A stretch of DNA of 64,000 nt from Nanohaloarchaea archaeon B1-Br10_U2g19. GTDB lineage: Archaea; Nanohalarchaeota; Nanosalinia; Nanosalinales; Nanosalinaceae. Below, one piece after another: positions 37,800 to 48,069 of the stretch (position 1 is its first letter; each line of letters begins with the position of its first letter). A program made the position numbers and the translations under genes. The stretch lies in contig LKMO01000001.1 of NCBI GenBank assembly GCA_001563905.1, positions 17,286 to 81,285 of the forward strand, in the 5' to 3' direction. The notes under the pieces were generated by a model. It was not told where the DNA came from. It saw nothing but the letters and a program-made list of their open reading frames with translations, and ran no database searches.

Positions 37800-38750
37800 A
37801 TGGGTTCCAACAGTCTTAGAGAATGGATAACAGTATATCTTAAAGGCTTAGCTATGGGAGCTGCAGGAGCCGTACCAGGGGTTTCAGGAGGCACTATCGC
37901 CTTAATCACAGGTATATATCAGAGGCTTATAACCTCGTTAACCTCGGTAAACAAGAAGAATGCCTGGAAGTTTTTACAAAGTTTCCAAGTATTAGATCTG
38001 TCTTCTCTTAAAAAACAGTTTTTAGAAATGGATTTACTTTTTTTGACTGTATTAGGACTAGGCATCGTTACCGCAGTAATAACTGTATCAAACTTAGTTG
38101 CTTACCTGCTAACATACTATCCTATACCTACTTTCGGATTCTTTTTCGGACTTATACTGGTTTCCGCAGTCATACTATCTAAAAATGTTGATATATCCTC
38201 TGGAAAAACCAGGTTTGCAGCTTTATCAGGATTCTTAACTGCTTTCTTGGTCTCAGGTTATGCTACAACCGCTTTAGGTAGTAGTTTGCCAGTAGTATTT
38301 TTTGCAGGCATGTTCGCTATAAGTGCTCAAATCCTTCCCGGTATCTCAGGCTCACTGGTTCTGATGATTCTAGGACAGTACGATTACATGGCTGAAGCCT
38401 TGTCCAAATTTACAGATTCAGTTTTATCGTTCTTCATTAACGGCAGTTCAAAAGGTTTATTGGAGACAGCGCCGCCTGTTGTAACCTTTGTTTCAGGAGC
38501 AGTTATAGGATTGTTTACGGTAGCGCATGCTGTACGTTGGTCTTTAGAGAATCACAGACAGGTTACAGTAGCTTTCCTAGTCAGCCTGATCTTCGGGGCT
38601 TTAAGAGCGCCGGTTGAAGAGACACGGCAGATAGTACTTGATCAAGGTCTTACATGGTTACAGGTTTTACCGGAGTTCACTGTGTTAGCTTTAGTTGGAG
38701 GACTGTCTATTTTTGTACTCGACTACTATACAGGTATGATTGAGTACTGA
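37800..38750 (+). CDS. DUF368 family membrane protein
   Basis: LKGLAMGAAGAVPGVSGGTIALITGIYQRLI; ISAQILPGISGSLVLMILGQYDY. Confidence 0.92.
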   Translation: MGSNSLREWITVYLKGLAMGAAGAVPGVSGGTIALITGIYQRLITSLTSVNKKNAWKFLQSFQVLDLSSLKKQFLEMDLLFLTVLGLGIVTAVITVSNLVAYLLTYYPIPTFGFFFGLILVSAVILSKNVDISSGKTRFAALSGFLTAFLVSGYATTALGSSLPVVFFAGMFAISAQILPGISGSLVLMILGQYDYMAEALSKFTDSVLSFFINGSSKGLLETAPPVVTFVSGAVIGLFTVAHAVRWSLENHRQVTVAFLVSLIFGALRAPVEETRQIVLDQGLTWLQVLPEFTVLALVGGLSIFVLDYYTGMIEY

Positions 38751-38756
38751 AGACTT

Positions 38757-39359
38757 TCAGTATTTAGATTCTCTTCTCTCTGCTTGTTCTAAAGAGCTTT
38801 GTATCTGTTCGTTAGCATTTTGGCCGACCATATCTTCATGACCGGGATAAAACGTGTCGACATCTAGAGTTGTTATTTTCTTGATTGAGTTGATTAAAAG
38901 CTCTCTGTCTCCTTCTTCTAGATCTGTTCTTCCGAAACCGCCTTCAGGAAAGATTAAGTCTCCGGTAAACAATATTTTTTCTTCCTCAGAGTATAGACAT
39001 ACTGAGTCATCTTTATGTCCGGGTGTATGGATTATCTGAAACTCTGTATCTGAAAGTGTTAGTCTATCATTTTCGGAGATTTTAACGGCGTCTACATCTA
39101 AGTTCTCAGGTTTGTAAGCATAGATTTCTGGAGAGTACTTTTCCTTAACTTTGGTTAGATTGTCTACGTGGTCGTAATGAGAATGGGTTATAACAACTTT
39201 ATCAACTTCTTCAAGCTCTCTGATACTTTTCCAGGAGTCGCCTGTACCTACATCTACAAGTATTTTTTCAGAACCGTCTATATACCAGATGTTTCCTGTA
39301 AAGTCTTCAGCTTGTTCAGCAAGATTGGATATATTCATAGGAATTAGTTTATGAACCAA
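38757..39359 (-). CDS. MBL-fold metallohydrolase
   Basis: VITHSHYDHVDN; HTPGHKDDSVCLYSEEEKILFTGDLIF; YPGHED. Confidence 0.9.
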   Translation of the reverse strand: MVHKLIPMNISNLAEQAEDFTGNIWYIDGSEKILVDVGTGDSWKSIRELEEVDKVVITHSHYDHVDNLTKVKEKYSPEIYAYKPENLDVDAVKISENDRLTLSDTEFQIIHTPGHKDDSVCLYSEEEKILFTGDLIFPEGGFGRTDLEEGDRELLINSIKKITTLDVDTFYPGHEDMVGQNANEQIQSSLEQAERRESKY

Positions 39360-39367
39360 TGTTTAAT

Positions 39368-40615
39368 TTATCTTATCCGGTAACGCATTATTGCTGCTAT
39401 ACCGCTCATGTTCATCAGTCTCTGACCTTCTTCATGGTCAGTAGATATTATTTCAATATCTGAGCTCATCTCTTCAGCTTTCTCAGCTAATACATCTACG
39501 ATGTCCTGCATCTCTTCCAGATCCATGTCTTCATTACATTCGTCACATTCTACGGAGTCGCTTATATGTGGCTCTTGTTCATATACGTGTTTTTCGTGGC
39601 CGTTAGGACATTCGTAGGTTGCTTCAAACATTTCTATATCTTCTGATATAAGCACTGTTTCTACAGCACCCATTTCTAGAGCTTTCATAACCTGTTCCCG
39701 GCCGTATTCAGACTTACCGTTCTCTTGTTTAAGGTTCTGGAAAAACTCGTTAACCAGCTTCTTCTCTATGACAACTTCGGAGTCTTCTATAGAGTCTTCT
39801 GCCTTCTCTACAAGCTCTTCAAGCGCTTCCTCTCCAGAGTAGTTGAGAGATTCCTGTGCTATAACTCTTTCTTCTAGTTCGTTATGGAGATATCCATCAT
39901 TCATTATCTTGTCTTTAGTGAATCCAGGACCTCCTACAATTATTCCTAACAGTTTTCCTTCGCGAGCCTTATCCATGAAAGCGTTCTTTGCCTTTTCAGC
40001 GATATCAGACATAAACGTTTCATACATGGATTTACGTAGTCGTTCGAAACGTTGTGCGGACTGTCCTCCTGCACGAGTCTTACCAGGAACGTTAGACTCC
40101 ATCGAGTAAACAGTTTTAACACGTGAGCCTTGTAGGTAGCCGATTGCAGCCTCACTTTTATCTGCTACAATCAAACCGTAGACGCGGTCGTCTACAACCA
40201 TGTTTTTCAAAGGATCTAAGACAAACTCTTTGTCACAACGGTAGCGCCGGGATTCTACAGGCTGTGGAGGTATTACTTGCCATAGCTGGATATCCGGTCT
40301 TCCTTCCTGTTCGGAAACATTTCCTGAGAAGAATACGACCCCGTTCTCTGGTGTTACAGGTTCTTCTTTCACTTTTCTTCCAATTTTATCGAGTGCAGCC
40401 TGAACATTTTTTCTAGTGTTCTTAGATTTAATGTTCTTAGCTTCCGAAGCCTCAGAAGTCACAAAATCAGATATTTTTGCCATATCGTAGCCAGCTGGTA
40501 TGTAAAGACTGACTAACTCGGTATTTCTACCTCTAATATCTTCAAGCTTCTTTATCAACCGTTTAAGCTCGTACTTTGACATTTCTCGGTGCTTTTTATC
40601 TTGGCTCATAAACAT
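39368..40615 (-). CDS. prf1: peptide chain release factor aRF1
   Basis: NIKS motif (AKNIKSKNTRKNV), GGQ motif (TRAGGQSAQRFERLR). Confidence 0.96.
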   Translation of the reverse strand: MFMSQDKKHREMSKYELKRLIKKLEDIRGRNTELVSLYIPAGYDMAKISDFVTSEASEAKNIKSKNTRKNVQAALDKIGRKVKEEPVTPENGVVFFSGNVSEQEGRPDIQLWQVIPPQPVESRRYRCDKEFVLDPLKNMVVDDRVYGLIVADKSEAAIGYLQGSRVKTVYSMESNVPGKTRAGGQSAQRFERLRKSMYETFMSDIAEKAKNAFMDKAREGKLLGIIVGGPGFTKDKIMNDGYLHNELEERVIAQESLNYSGEEALEELVEKAEDSIEDSEVVIEKKLVNEFFQNLKQENGKSEYGREQVMKALEMGAVETVLISEDIEMFEATYECPNGHEKHVYEQEPHISDSVECDECNEDMDLEEMQDIVDVLAEKAEEMSSDIEIISTDHEEGQRLMNMSGIAAIMRYRIR

Positions 40616-40732
40616 ACTTGATGTAGAAATTCTTTTATTAACCCAGAATCTATATAGAATTTCCTAGAGTATGGTGCTATACGAATCCGGAAATCAGATC
40701 CTAATATAACTTTTTACATGCTGTCTAATATT

Positions 40733-41319
40733 ATGGCCTTAGATAGAATAACGTTTAGTAGAGGAGATTCTAAAGCAGAAAGATTCGGTTATCTAGAATA
40801 TGCAGATATAACTTGTCCCTTAGGTTTTTTGATGAGGTAGATAACGGTAAGAGAATATTCCAGGGGTCAGTTCATTCTTATCTTCACGGACTTCCAAACG
40901 CATCTCAGCCTACGGCAGTTAGATGTCTTGAAATAGCTATCAAAGAAAAGTATAGAAGAGAAGAAAATGAGGAACCTTCTGATAATCTCAAAAATTTAAT
41001 TGATTGGTCTGGAGATCACTTGGGAGCCTACACAGAAATACAGCAAGGTCTTAGGCTGATGAGAAATTATATACATGAAAATAAATTGGTAAAAGAGGTA
41101 GATGCGCTGGAATCTATTAGACATACTGCAGAATTTCTGAATAAACTTTTTCCTCCTCCACAAGAAGAAGTAGAGTATGAACATAACTGTCTTTATTGTG
41201 AGAGCTCTTTCATGGGGACTAGAAAACCTAAAGAACTTATCTTAGGTTATGAAATGGAGAAAAAATGTACTAACTGCAATAAGATAAACGGATATAGGTT
41301 CTTAGGAAGCAGCTGGTGA
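40733..41319 (+). CDS. HEPN-like helical domain + Zn ribbon protein; reading frame interrupted by a -1 frame change at T TTT TTG
   Basis: Frame 2 (MALDRITFSRGDSKAERFGYLEYADITCPLGF...) joins frame 1 (FDEVDNGKRIFQGSVHSYLHG...RLMRNYIHEN...CLYCESSF...CTNCNK) at 40825-40831. Confidence 0.55.
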
Positions 41320-41335
41320 AGTTACTTCTTTATAG

Positions 41336-42091
41336 CTATGCCTCATTAAACCAGCCTTCCAACTTCTGTTTTGACAGTAGCTGGTAGTCGTTGTCTTCCG
41401 TAAAGATCTCCATACACCAGGTTCCTTCGAAGTCTTCTAATCTATCGATTAGAGGCTGGAACTCAATCTCTGAGCTTCCAAGCGGTAGATGCATATCTCG
41501 TCCTTCACGTGTATCGGTCAAATGAAGGTGTGAAATCAGGTGGGAGTATTCTTCAAGAAATTCTTCTGTTTCTTCCTGTCCGGCTTCTGAGAAAGCATGT
41601 CCTGTATCGAAACACATGGAAACATTTAGTTCTTCAAGTAAAGGTCCTAGCTCAAACAGTTCTAATCCTCTCCACTGTCCAAGATTTTCGAAACAGACTT
41701 CGACTCCGTGTTTCTCTCCTAGTTTATCCAGTTTTTCGATTTGTTCAGGAAGTTTTTCTATCTCATCCTCAGCATCATCATATCGCATATCGGCGTGTGC
41801 CACAACTTTTTCTGCTCCAAGCTGTTTAGCGAACTTCATCATACGTTCATGGTAGTTCAGAAGTCCTTCATTGATCTCAGGTACTGAGGTGGATAAAGGC
41901 TGTTTGAAAGGTAAGTGAACTGTTATTTCAAAATCTTTGTCTTCTAAAGCCTTTCTAACCTTTTCAGATTCTATCTCTTCTACAGGTCGTTCATGTTCTC
42001 CTATCCCGAACTCTATGAAGTCAAATTCTTCTGAAATAGAGTTTATATGTTCTATTAGATCTCCTTCTGGACCTAGACTGATTCCTATCAT
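41336..42091 (-). CDS. sugar phosphate isomerase/epimerase-like TIM barrel (AP endonuclease 2 family)
   Basis: FIEFGIGE..., VVAHADMRYD, VCFENLG, MCFDTGHAF, HLHLTDT, WCMEIF. Confidence 0.85.
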   Translation of the reverse strand: MIGISLGPEGDLIEHINSISEEFDFIEFGIGEHERPVEEIESEKVRKALEDKDFEITVHLPFKQPLSTSVPEINEGLLNYHERMMKFAKQLGAEKVVAHADMRYDDAEDEIEKLPEQIEKLDKLGEKHGVEVCFENLGQWRGLELFELGPLLEELNVSMCFDTGHAFSEAGQEETEEFLEEYSHLISHLHLTDTREGRDMHLPLGSSEIEFQPLIDRLEDFEGTWCMEIFTEDNDYQLLSKQKLEGWFNEA

Positions 42092-44652
42092 TTGACTACT
42101 ACCGTTATGTTTTCTGTTTCAATCATTTTTCCTTCTCCTTGGAATGTTCTTTCTTCTCTAACGTTAAACATCTCTGGTTTGAGCTGTTCATCTGCTACTC
42201 TAAGTCTTCCGTCCATGAGGTTCCATTCATTGTTTTCAAGTGCTTCTTCGATTTCTGATACTTTGTCGCCGTATTTAGGACCTGCTTTCGAGTAGTCAAG
42301 CTTTATCTCCACGATTTCGTTCTCTGTTTCTGGCCGGTTTTCTTTGTCTAGTTCGAGTTTCTTTACGTGCATTACTTCTTTCACTGCTTCTTCAAAGCCT
42401 TCTATATCTCCGTAGACTGTTACTTCTTCTAGTTCTGCGGTTGGAGACATCTGGTTGTCTGACTTGTATTTTCTGAGTGCAGAGATTACTTCTATAGCTG
42501 TCTCTCCTTTCTGGAGGTCTGCTTCTAAGCCAAGTGTTTCAGGCCATTTGGAGTTGTGTATGCTTTTCTTTGAGTACATGTCGTTCCAGATTTCTTCGGT
42601 TACGTGTGATAGGAACGGTGCGAAAAGCTTTAGGAATGTTTCATGGCACCGGGAAAGCGTGTATTCTGCGGAAGGATCTCTTTCTTCGTCTAGTCTCTGT
42701 TTTGCGATTTCTAGGTAGTTGTCGCAGAAGGTGTTCCAGAAGACGTGTCTTATATGGTCTCTTGCTTTTGAGAATTCGTAGTTCTCCATTTTTTCTGTTG
42801 TAAACTCTACGAGTTGGTCGAGTTCTGCGAGCATCCAGCGGTCTAGTTCTTCTAGGTCTTCTTCATCTATCTCTCCGCTTTCTGGTACGAGCATCTCTAC
42901 TAGTTTTGAAGCGTTCCAGAGTTTACGGATAACTTTCTCTCCAGAGACCAGGTCTTTTTCTTTGAATGCTAGGTCGTCTCCTACCTGTGTTCCTGCACTC
43001 CAGTAACGTGCTGCATCAACAGGATACTCTTCAATAACGTTCTGTGGTAGCACTACGTTTCCACGGCTTTTACTCATTTTCTCCCGGTTTTCGTCTAGTA
43101 CGTGGCCATGGTTCATTACCTGTTTGAAAGGTACTTCGCCGGTATGTTCAATACATTTTACAACTGTGTGGAAAAGCCAGAAGCTGATGATGTCGTGGCC
43201 CTGGTAACGTAGATCGAACTGGTAGAGCTCCGGCCTCTGAAGTTCTTCTCCGTCCCACTTGGCGTTGATTAGAGGGGTTAAACTTGATGTCGCCCATGTG
43301 TCTAGTACGTCGGTCTCCGGCTTATACTCTTCCGGGTTGTCGACAGGCGGTTCATCCTGTAAAGGGTCTACCGGTAGCTGCTCTTTCTCAGCTACAACAG
43401 GTTCTCCGGTTTCTTTATGGTACCATACAGGGATCGGTATTCCGCTGTCTCTCTGACGGCTGATACACCAGTCCCACTGTAGTCCTTCAATCCAGTTTTT
43501 GTAACGTGTAAACATTTTCTCTGGATACCATTCCATCTGTTCTCCGGCTTCTAAGTATTTTTCTTTATTTTCTAAAACCTTGATGTACCACTGAGGTTTT
43601 ACAAGGAACTCAATAGGTGTATCACATCTTTCATGTGCTTGAACGGTGTGAGTTATCTTTCTTTTGTCGAGCAAGAACTTTTCTTCGTCTAGGTCTTTCA
43701 CTATTTCCTTCCTAGCTTCTTCGGTAGTTAATCCTTCATACTCGTTAGCTTCCTCTGTCATTACTCCGGATTCATCTATTGCGACTCTTAGGTCGAGTCC
43801 ATGCGCCTGGTACCATTCAATATCGTTCTGATCTCCGAAGGTACAGCACATAACGATTCCTGAACCTGTCTCCATATCGACTCTTTCATCTTCAATAATC
43901 GGTACTTTCTGGTAGAATAAAGGTACTTTCGCCTCTTCACCGACTAGATGCTGGTTTTCCTCGTCGTCAGGATGTACAAATACTGCTACGCAAGCCGGTA
44001 AAAGTTCTGGTCTGGTTGTTGAGATAGTGAAGGAGTCGCCATCAACAACATCGAACTCTATATCATGGAAATGAGCTTTCTTCTCTAAGTCTTCTGTTTC
44101 AACCTGGCTTATAGCGGTCTCACACTCTGGACACCAGATTGCCGGAGCTTTTTCACGGTACTGAAGATTTTTTTCATGTAAATCAAGGAAAGATAGCTGA
44201 CTGATTTTCTGTACACGTGGCTCTATAGTCTTGTAGGTATTGTTCCAGTCCATTGAGAATCCGAAGTCTCTCATAAGATCTTCGAACTCTTCTTCATAGT
44301 CTTCACAGACTTTACGTACTTTTTTCTGGAACTCTCTACGTGTAAAGTCTTGATGCCTTATATCTAGTTCTCTTTCAGTAAGTCTTTCAGAAGCGATACC
44401 GTTGTTGTCATAGCCGAAAGGATAGTAAACGCTTTTACCCTGCATTCGTTCAAAACGTGCTTTGAAATCAGCTAAAGTATTTCCGTACGTATGCCCGAAG
44501 TGTAGATTGCCTGATACTGTTGGGGGAGGTGTGTCTATAGAGAACACTTCTTCACTGTCGCCAGGTTTTTCATACTTGTAGGTTTCTTCTTCAATCCATT
44601 TTTTACGCCACTTCGGCTCGATAACATCTGGTTTATATTCTCCTTCAGGCAT
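42088..44652 (-). CDS. valS: valyl-tRNA synthetase
   Basis: PPTVSGNLHFGHTYGNTLADFKARFERMQG; PFGYDNNGIASERLTE; EKMSKSRGNVV. Confidence 0.95.
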   Translation of the reverse strand: MPEGEYKPDVIEPKWRKKWIEEETYKYEKPGDSEEVFSIDTPPPTVSGNLHFGHTYGNTLADFKARFERMQGKSVYYPFGYDNNGIASERLTERELDIRHQDFTRREFQKKVRKVCEDYEEEFEDLMRDFGFSMDWNNTYKTIEPRVQKISQLSFLDLHEKNLQYREKAPAIWCPECETAISQVETEDLEKKAHFHDIEFDVVDGDSFTISTTRPELLPACVAVFVHPDDEENQHLVGEEAKVPLFYQKVPIIEDERVDMETGSGIVMCCTFGDQNDIEWYQAHGLDLRVAIDESGVMTEEANEYEGLTTEEARKEIVKDLDEEKFLLDKRKITHTVQAHERCDTPIEFLVKPQWYIKVLENKEKYLEAGEQMEWYPEKMFTRYKNWIEGLQWDWCISRQRDSGIPIPVWYHKETGEPVVAEKEQLPVDPLQDEPPVDNPEEYKPETDVLDTWATSSLTPLINAKWDGEELQRPELYQFDLRYQGHDIISFWLFHTVVKCIEHTGEVPFKQVMNHGHVLDENREKMSKSRGNVVLPQNVIEEYPVDAARYWSAGTQVGDDLAFKEKDLVSGEKVIRKLWNASKLVEMLVPESGEIDEEDLEELDRWMLAELDQLVEFTTEKMENYEFSKARDHIRHVFWNTFCDNYLEIAKQRLDEERDPSAEYTLSRCHETFLKLFAPFLSHVTEEIWNDMYSKKSIHNSKWPETLGLEADLQKGETAIEVISALRKYKSDNQMSPTAELEEVTVYGDIEGFEEAVKEVMHVKKLELDKENRPETENEIVEIKLDYSKAGPKYGDKVSEIEEALENNEWNLMDGRLRVADEQLKPEMFNVREERTFQGEGKMIETENITVVVK

Positions 44653-44782
44653 TTTGGTATCAGCTCTTGAAAAAACACTGTTTAGAGAATCTTAAAAGGT
44701 TTTTACTTAGGGAATCAGAGCTGCCAGTTTAGAGGAAAAACATGAGATGGTTTATATTGTTTCAGCAGTATAGTAAAGGTAG

Positions 44783-46288
44783 ATGAGTCAGGAAGCTGAA
44801 GACCCTGAAGAGAAATCAGAGGATTACTCTCTGGAAGAGTTCGATAGTACTTTACAGCTTGGAGATACAGAGCTGAACGGCGTCCCTTATGATGAGATAA
44901 TCGATAATTATGGTTCAGATGATGTTGATCAGATTGTATTCCACGGTGACGCTTCCAAAAAAGAGGGTAAAGACGTTGGCACGGTTTCTCCCGATGTATA
45001 TTTTAATCAGTTGAAAGAGACGTACCAAGATTTGGATAAACTAGGCGAGGAGCTGGATGCAGATGTTCTGGTTCTTCCAGGAAACCATTCTCCAATAGAA
45101 GGTTCGCATGGTTATGAAGAAGGTAAGGATAAACAACATGTTGAGTATGTTGAGAAAATGCTCGAAGAGGAATATGAAGAGTTCTCAGAGTATGAAGGGA
45201 ACGCATATGAATTCTTTATAGATTTACATGAAAATCTTACAGATTTAACAGAAACTGAGTATGAGACAGAAGAAGGTAACACGATAATAGGTATGTCGGA
45301 CCATTTCAGTCCTGAGATAGATACTCAGAATTATGAACTTCTCAAAGTAGGTGAGGATATAGAGAAGCTGGGTTATGATAGAGAAGAGGTCGCTGATAAA
45401 TTATATGAGTTACAAGATAAAGATGGAGCGGATAACTCTAAAAGAAAGATCAAAAGTTTTTTCGATAAACCGAAAGTAAAGTGGTGGATTCAACCAGTTG
45501 GTTCTGGCCCGGTAGACGCGGCGAAAGAAGAGAATAAGGAGGTAGGGGACATCGATCCTGAAAATATAACTAGAGAGACTATAGAAAATCTGCCTGAAGA
45601 TGTTAAAGAAGAAATTATGACTTCAGAGCACCAGCAGTATCTACAGATGGTTGATGAACATATGGAGTTAAGTGATGAAGAACAGAAAGCGTTTAGGGAA
45701 GAAGTTGCTCGTCTGGGAGGCAGAATAGAAAATGCGGACGGGAAGGTGCATGTAGTCCACCATTCAACACCATACCATAGTGACCGAAATCAGTATGGTT
45801 CCGTAGTGCTCGCAGATGCTATAGAGAAACACGGAGATAAAATTGAGGTTGTCAGCGGAGGACATACTCATGGAGGTAAAGGCGAGTATAAATTAGGAGG
45901 TGTACATGTCCTAAACGCCGCTGAAACATACTCCGAAATTGGCTTAGGAGAAAAGTTACATACGGAGATAAATAAGATGGATGTTGAAGAGCCTGCGAGA
46001 AAACACCACGAACCTACTCCTGAAGAGGAGGAATCTCAATACCGAAAAGTGTTCGAAGAAATAGAGAGTTTGGGAAGTCTTGAAGAATTCTTTTCTAGAC
46101 AGGAAGATAGACATCGACAGATGCTTGATAGTGCGGCAGAAAGAGGTCTAGTGCCTGAAGAGGAAAAGGATCAGGAGTGGGAGAAGATGAAAAAGGCTCT
46201 CGAACCGCAAAGAGAAGAAATTAGGGAAATGTGGGAATCTGGCGAGTATGAACAGTATTTAGAAGAAGATGAAGAAAGCGAAGAGTAA
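44783..46288 (+). CDS. calcineurin-like metallophosphoesterase with large acidic insertion
   Basis: IVFHGDASKKEG; VLVLPGNHSPIEG; HVVHHSTPYHSDRNQYGS; VVSGGHTHGGKGEYKLGGVHVLNAA. Confidence 0.75.
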   Translation: MSQEAEDPEEKSEDYSLEEFDSTLQLGDTELNGVPYDEIIDNYGSDDVDQIVFHGDASKKEGKDVGTVSPDVYFNQLKETYQDLDKLGEELDADVLVLPGNHSPIEGSHGYEEGKDKQHVEYVEKMLEEEYEEFSEYEGNAYEFFIDLHENLTDLTETEYETEEGNTIIGMSDHFSPEIDTQNYELLKVGEDIEKLGYDREEVADKLYELQDKDGADNSKRKIKSFFDKPKVKWWIQPVGSGPVDAAKEENKEVGDIDPENITRETIENLPEDVKEEIMTSEHQQYLQMVDEHMELSDEEQKAFREEVARLGGRIENADGKVHVVHHSTPYHSDRNQYGSVVLADAIEKHGDKIEVVSGGHTHGGKGEYKLGGVHVLNAAETYSEIGLGEKLHTEINKMDVEEPARKHHEPTPEEEESQYRKVFEEIESLGSLEEFFSRQEDRHRQMLDSAAERGLVPEEEKDQEWEKMKKALEPQREEIREMWESGEYEQYLEEDEESEE

Positions 46289-46292
46289 TGTT

Positions 46293-47072
46293 TCAGAAGC
46301 TATCTAGACTCATATTACCAGGATAGGTCATATTGTCTTCTGCAAAAACTACTTTACAGTCAACTTCTTTTTTCAGCCAGTTTTCTTGTTTTTCCAGGTC
46401 TGATTCTAGAAACTTGTAGCCGAAATGTGTTAGGATAATAGTTTGAGGATCCGTCTTCTCTACTATCTTAGGTATGTCGTTTAGGTGAGTGTGTGACGGG
46501 ATTTTACTATCTTTTGGTCTTGCACAGTAAACTACTAGTGTGTCGCAGTCTTCATAGAACTTGGTTAGTTCTTCTGAGTATTCTGTGTCTGTCCAGAACC
46601 CTATTGTTTTGTTTTTGTTTGATATTTTAAGGCCTTGAGTCTTTGGGTCTGAGTGGAACATTATTTGGCTTTCAATTTTTATGTCTTTGAACTGGTGTTC
46701 GGAGTTTTCTTCTAGTTTTTCGACTCTACTGCAAAGGTTTTGGTGATAGTTGGATACTGCTTTCTCTATATCTGAGAAGCCTTTCAATACAGTTTCGTTA
46801 GCGAACAGTGCTCCGGGATTTTCGTAACACTCCGTAATCATCTCTATTACTGGTTCTGCGTCGTTACAGTGGTCTGGATGGCCATGAGATGTTATTACTG
46901 CTTCTGTTTCTTCAGGGTTATCTAATTCTTTATTGGCGTAGATTAGGGCTCCGGGTCCTGGATCGATATGTAGCTGTGTTTCTTCTGTTTTGAGTATTAT
47001 TCCGGCGGTTCTGCGTTTCTGTCTACCTGTTACGTATCTTCCGCCTCCGGTTCCTAGAAAGGTTAGCTTCAT
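46293..47072 (-). CDS. MBL-fold metallohydrolase
   Basis: LTFLGTGGGRYVTG; HIDPGPGALIYA; VITSHGHPDHCNDAEP; LTHFGYK. Confidence 0.85.
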   Translation of the reverse strand: MKLTFLGTGGGRYVTGRQKRRTAGIILKTEETQLHIDPGPGALIYANKELDNPEETEAVITSHGHPDHCNDAEPVIEMITECYENPGALFANETVLKGFSDIEKAVSNYHQNLCSRVEKLEENSEHQFKDIKIESQIMFHSDPKTQGLKISNKNKTIGFWTDTEYSEELTKFYEDCDTLVVYCARPKDSKIPSHTHLNDIPKIVEKTDPQTIILTHFGYKFLESDLEKQENWLKKEVDCKVVFAEDNMTYPGNMSLDSF

Positions 47073-47151
47073 TGTTTAGGACTGCGAGAGTGAAGTTTTT
47101 TAACCGATTCTTCTTTAGATTTAAACAGTTATAGGTATAACATATTTTATC

Positions 47152-47490
47152 ATGGGTTTACCAGAGATTAAGGATATCTTGGAAGGAGAAGTAATGACAT
47201 ATTATGAGATAGATCTTCCCAGCTGCTCACAAGAATATAACCTCAAAAGACTAGATTTTAGAGAAGATAATACTCAGTACACTCTTTATAGTATACTGGA
47301 GGGAGAGGATGCTAGAGGAGGTTTACTGATGAACGAAGATGGTGAAGTAGAGCGTGTCGAAGGTTATACTGGTTTTGATGACTTTAAACAGGACTGGGAT
47401 GTTGTAAGAGGTTCGGGACAGGATATTCCTTTGTTTACTGAGGACTTTCTTTCAGGAACTTATCCTGATACTGCGGAAACCTACCGCTAA
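47152..47490 (+). CDS. hypothetical acidic protein
   Basis: 112-aa ORF. Confidence 0.5.
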   Translation: MGLPEIKDILEGEVMTYYEIDLPSCSQEYNLKRLDFREDNTQYTLYSILEGEDARGGLLMNEDGEVERVEGYTGFDDFKQDWDVVRGSGQDIPLFTEDFLSGTYPDTAETYR

Positions 47491-47545
47491 GTTTGTAGCT
47501 TCTTTTTATTGGTCTGGCTTATATTCTGTTTTTTGCTGTATTCTA

Positions 47546-47570
47546 CCACAACATTTATATGTTGTTACTA
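47546..47570 (+). promoter_or_regulatory. palindrome-embedded TATA box
   Basis: CC-ACAACA-TTTATA-TGTTGT-TACTA. Confidence 0.6.
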
Positions 47571-47584
47571 CTAAATAATAACAT

Positions 47585-47701
47585 ATGAGAGTGGTTCAAA
47601 AAATGTACGAAGATGTTGCAAACAAAGACCTAGAAGATCTTAAGAACCAAGTTGGAAGCGGAAAAACCGAGTTAAAGAAGATGAAGATATACACGGTGTA
47701 A
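47585..47701 (+). CDS. small ORF (32-38 aa)
   Basis: MRVVQKMYEDVANKDLEDLKNQVGSGKTELKKMKIYTV*, lies between the palindromic promoter and the 113-aa ORF; alternative start at 47603. Confidence 0.4.
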   Translation: MRVVQKMYEDVANKDLEDLKNQVGSGKTELKKMKIYTV

Positions 47702-47703
47702 AA

Positions 47704-48045
47704 ATGACAAACTGGATTATAGACGAAGACTTTGGCTATGAGGAGTCAGAGCTGAGAAGAACACTAGAGACTGAAGACTACCTATTTGAAGAAGAAAAAA
47801 TAGGAGACAGTAAAGAACCAGACTACACAGTAATGAGAGCATTCGATCAAGAACAAAATCTCTTATCTGCAACAACATACAGGGCGGATGGAGACAACCT
47901 AGAAAACGCTTCAGAAGAGCTTGAACTAGGAGAATTCGAATATGAAGAGCCAGTAAGACTTCTAAATAGAATCAATAGAGATAACTATGGTCAGGATTCA
48001 GAAAATAAAACAGTTGCGGATGGAGGAGTAGACCCGCTCTTCTAA
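47704..48045 (+). CDS. hypothetical acidic protein
   Basis: 113-aa ORF immediately after the small ORF. Confidence 0.55.
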   Translation: MTNWIIDEDFGYEESELRRTLETEDYLFEEEKIGDSKEPDYTVMRAFDQEQNLLSATTYRADGDNLENASEELELGEFEYEEPVRLLNRINRDNYGQDSENKTVADGGVDPLF

Positions 48046-48069
48046 AAAATCTTATATCTCTCTTTATTT

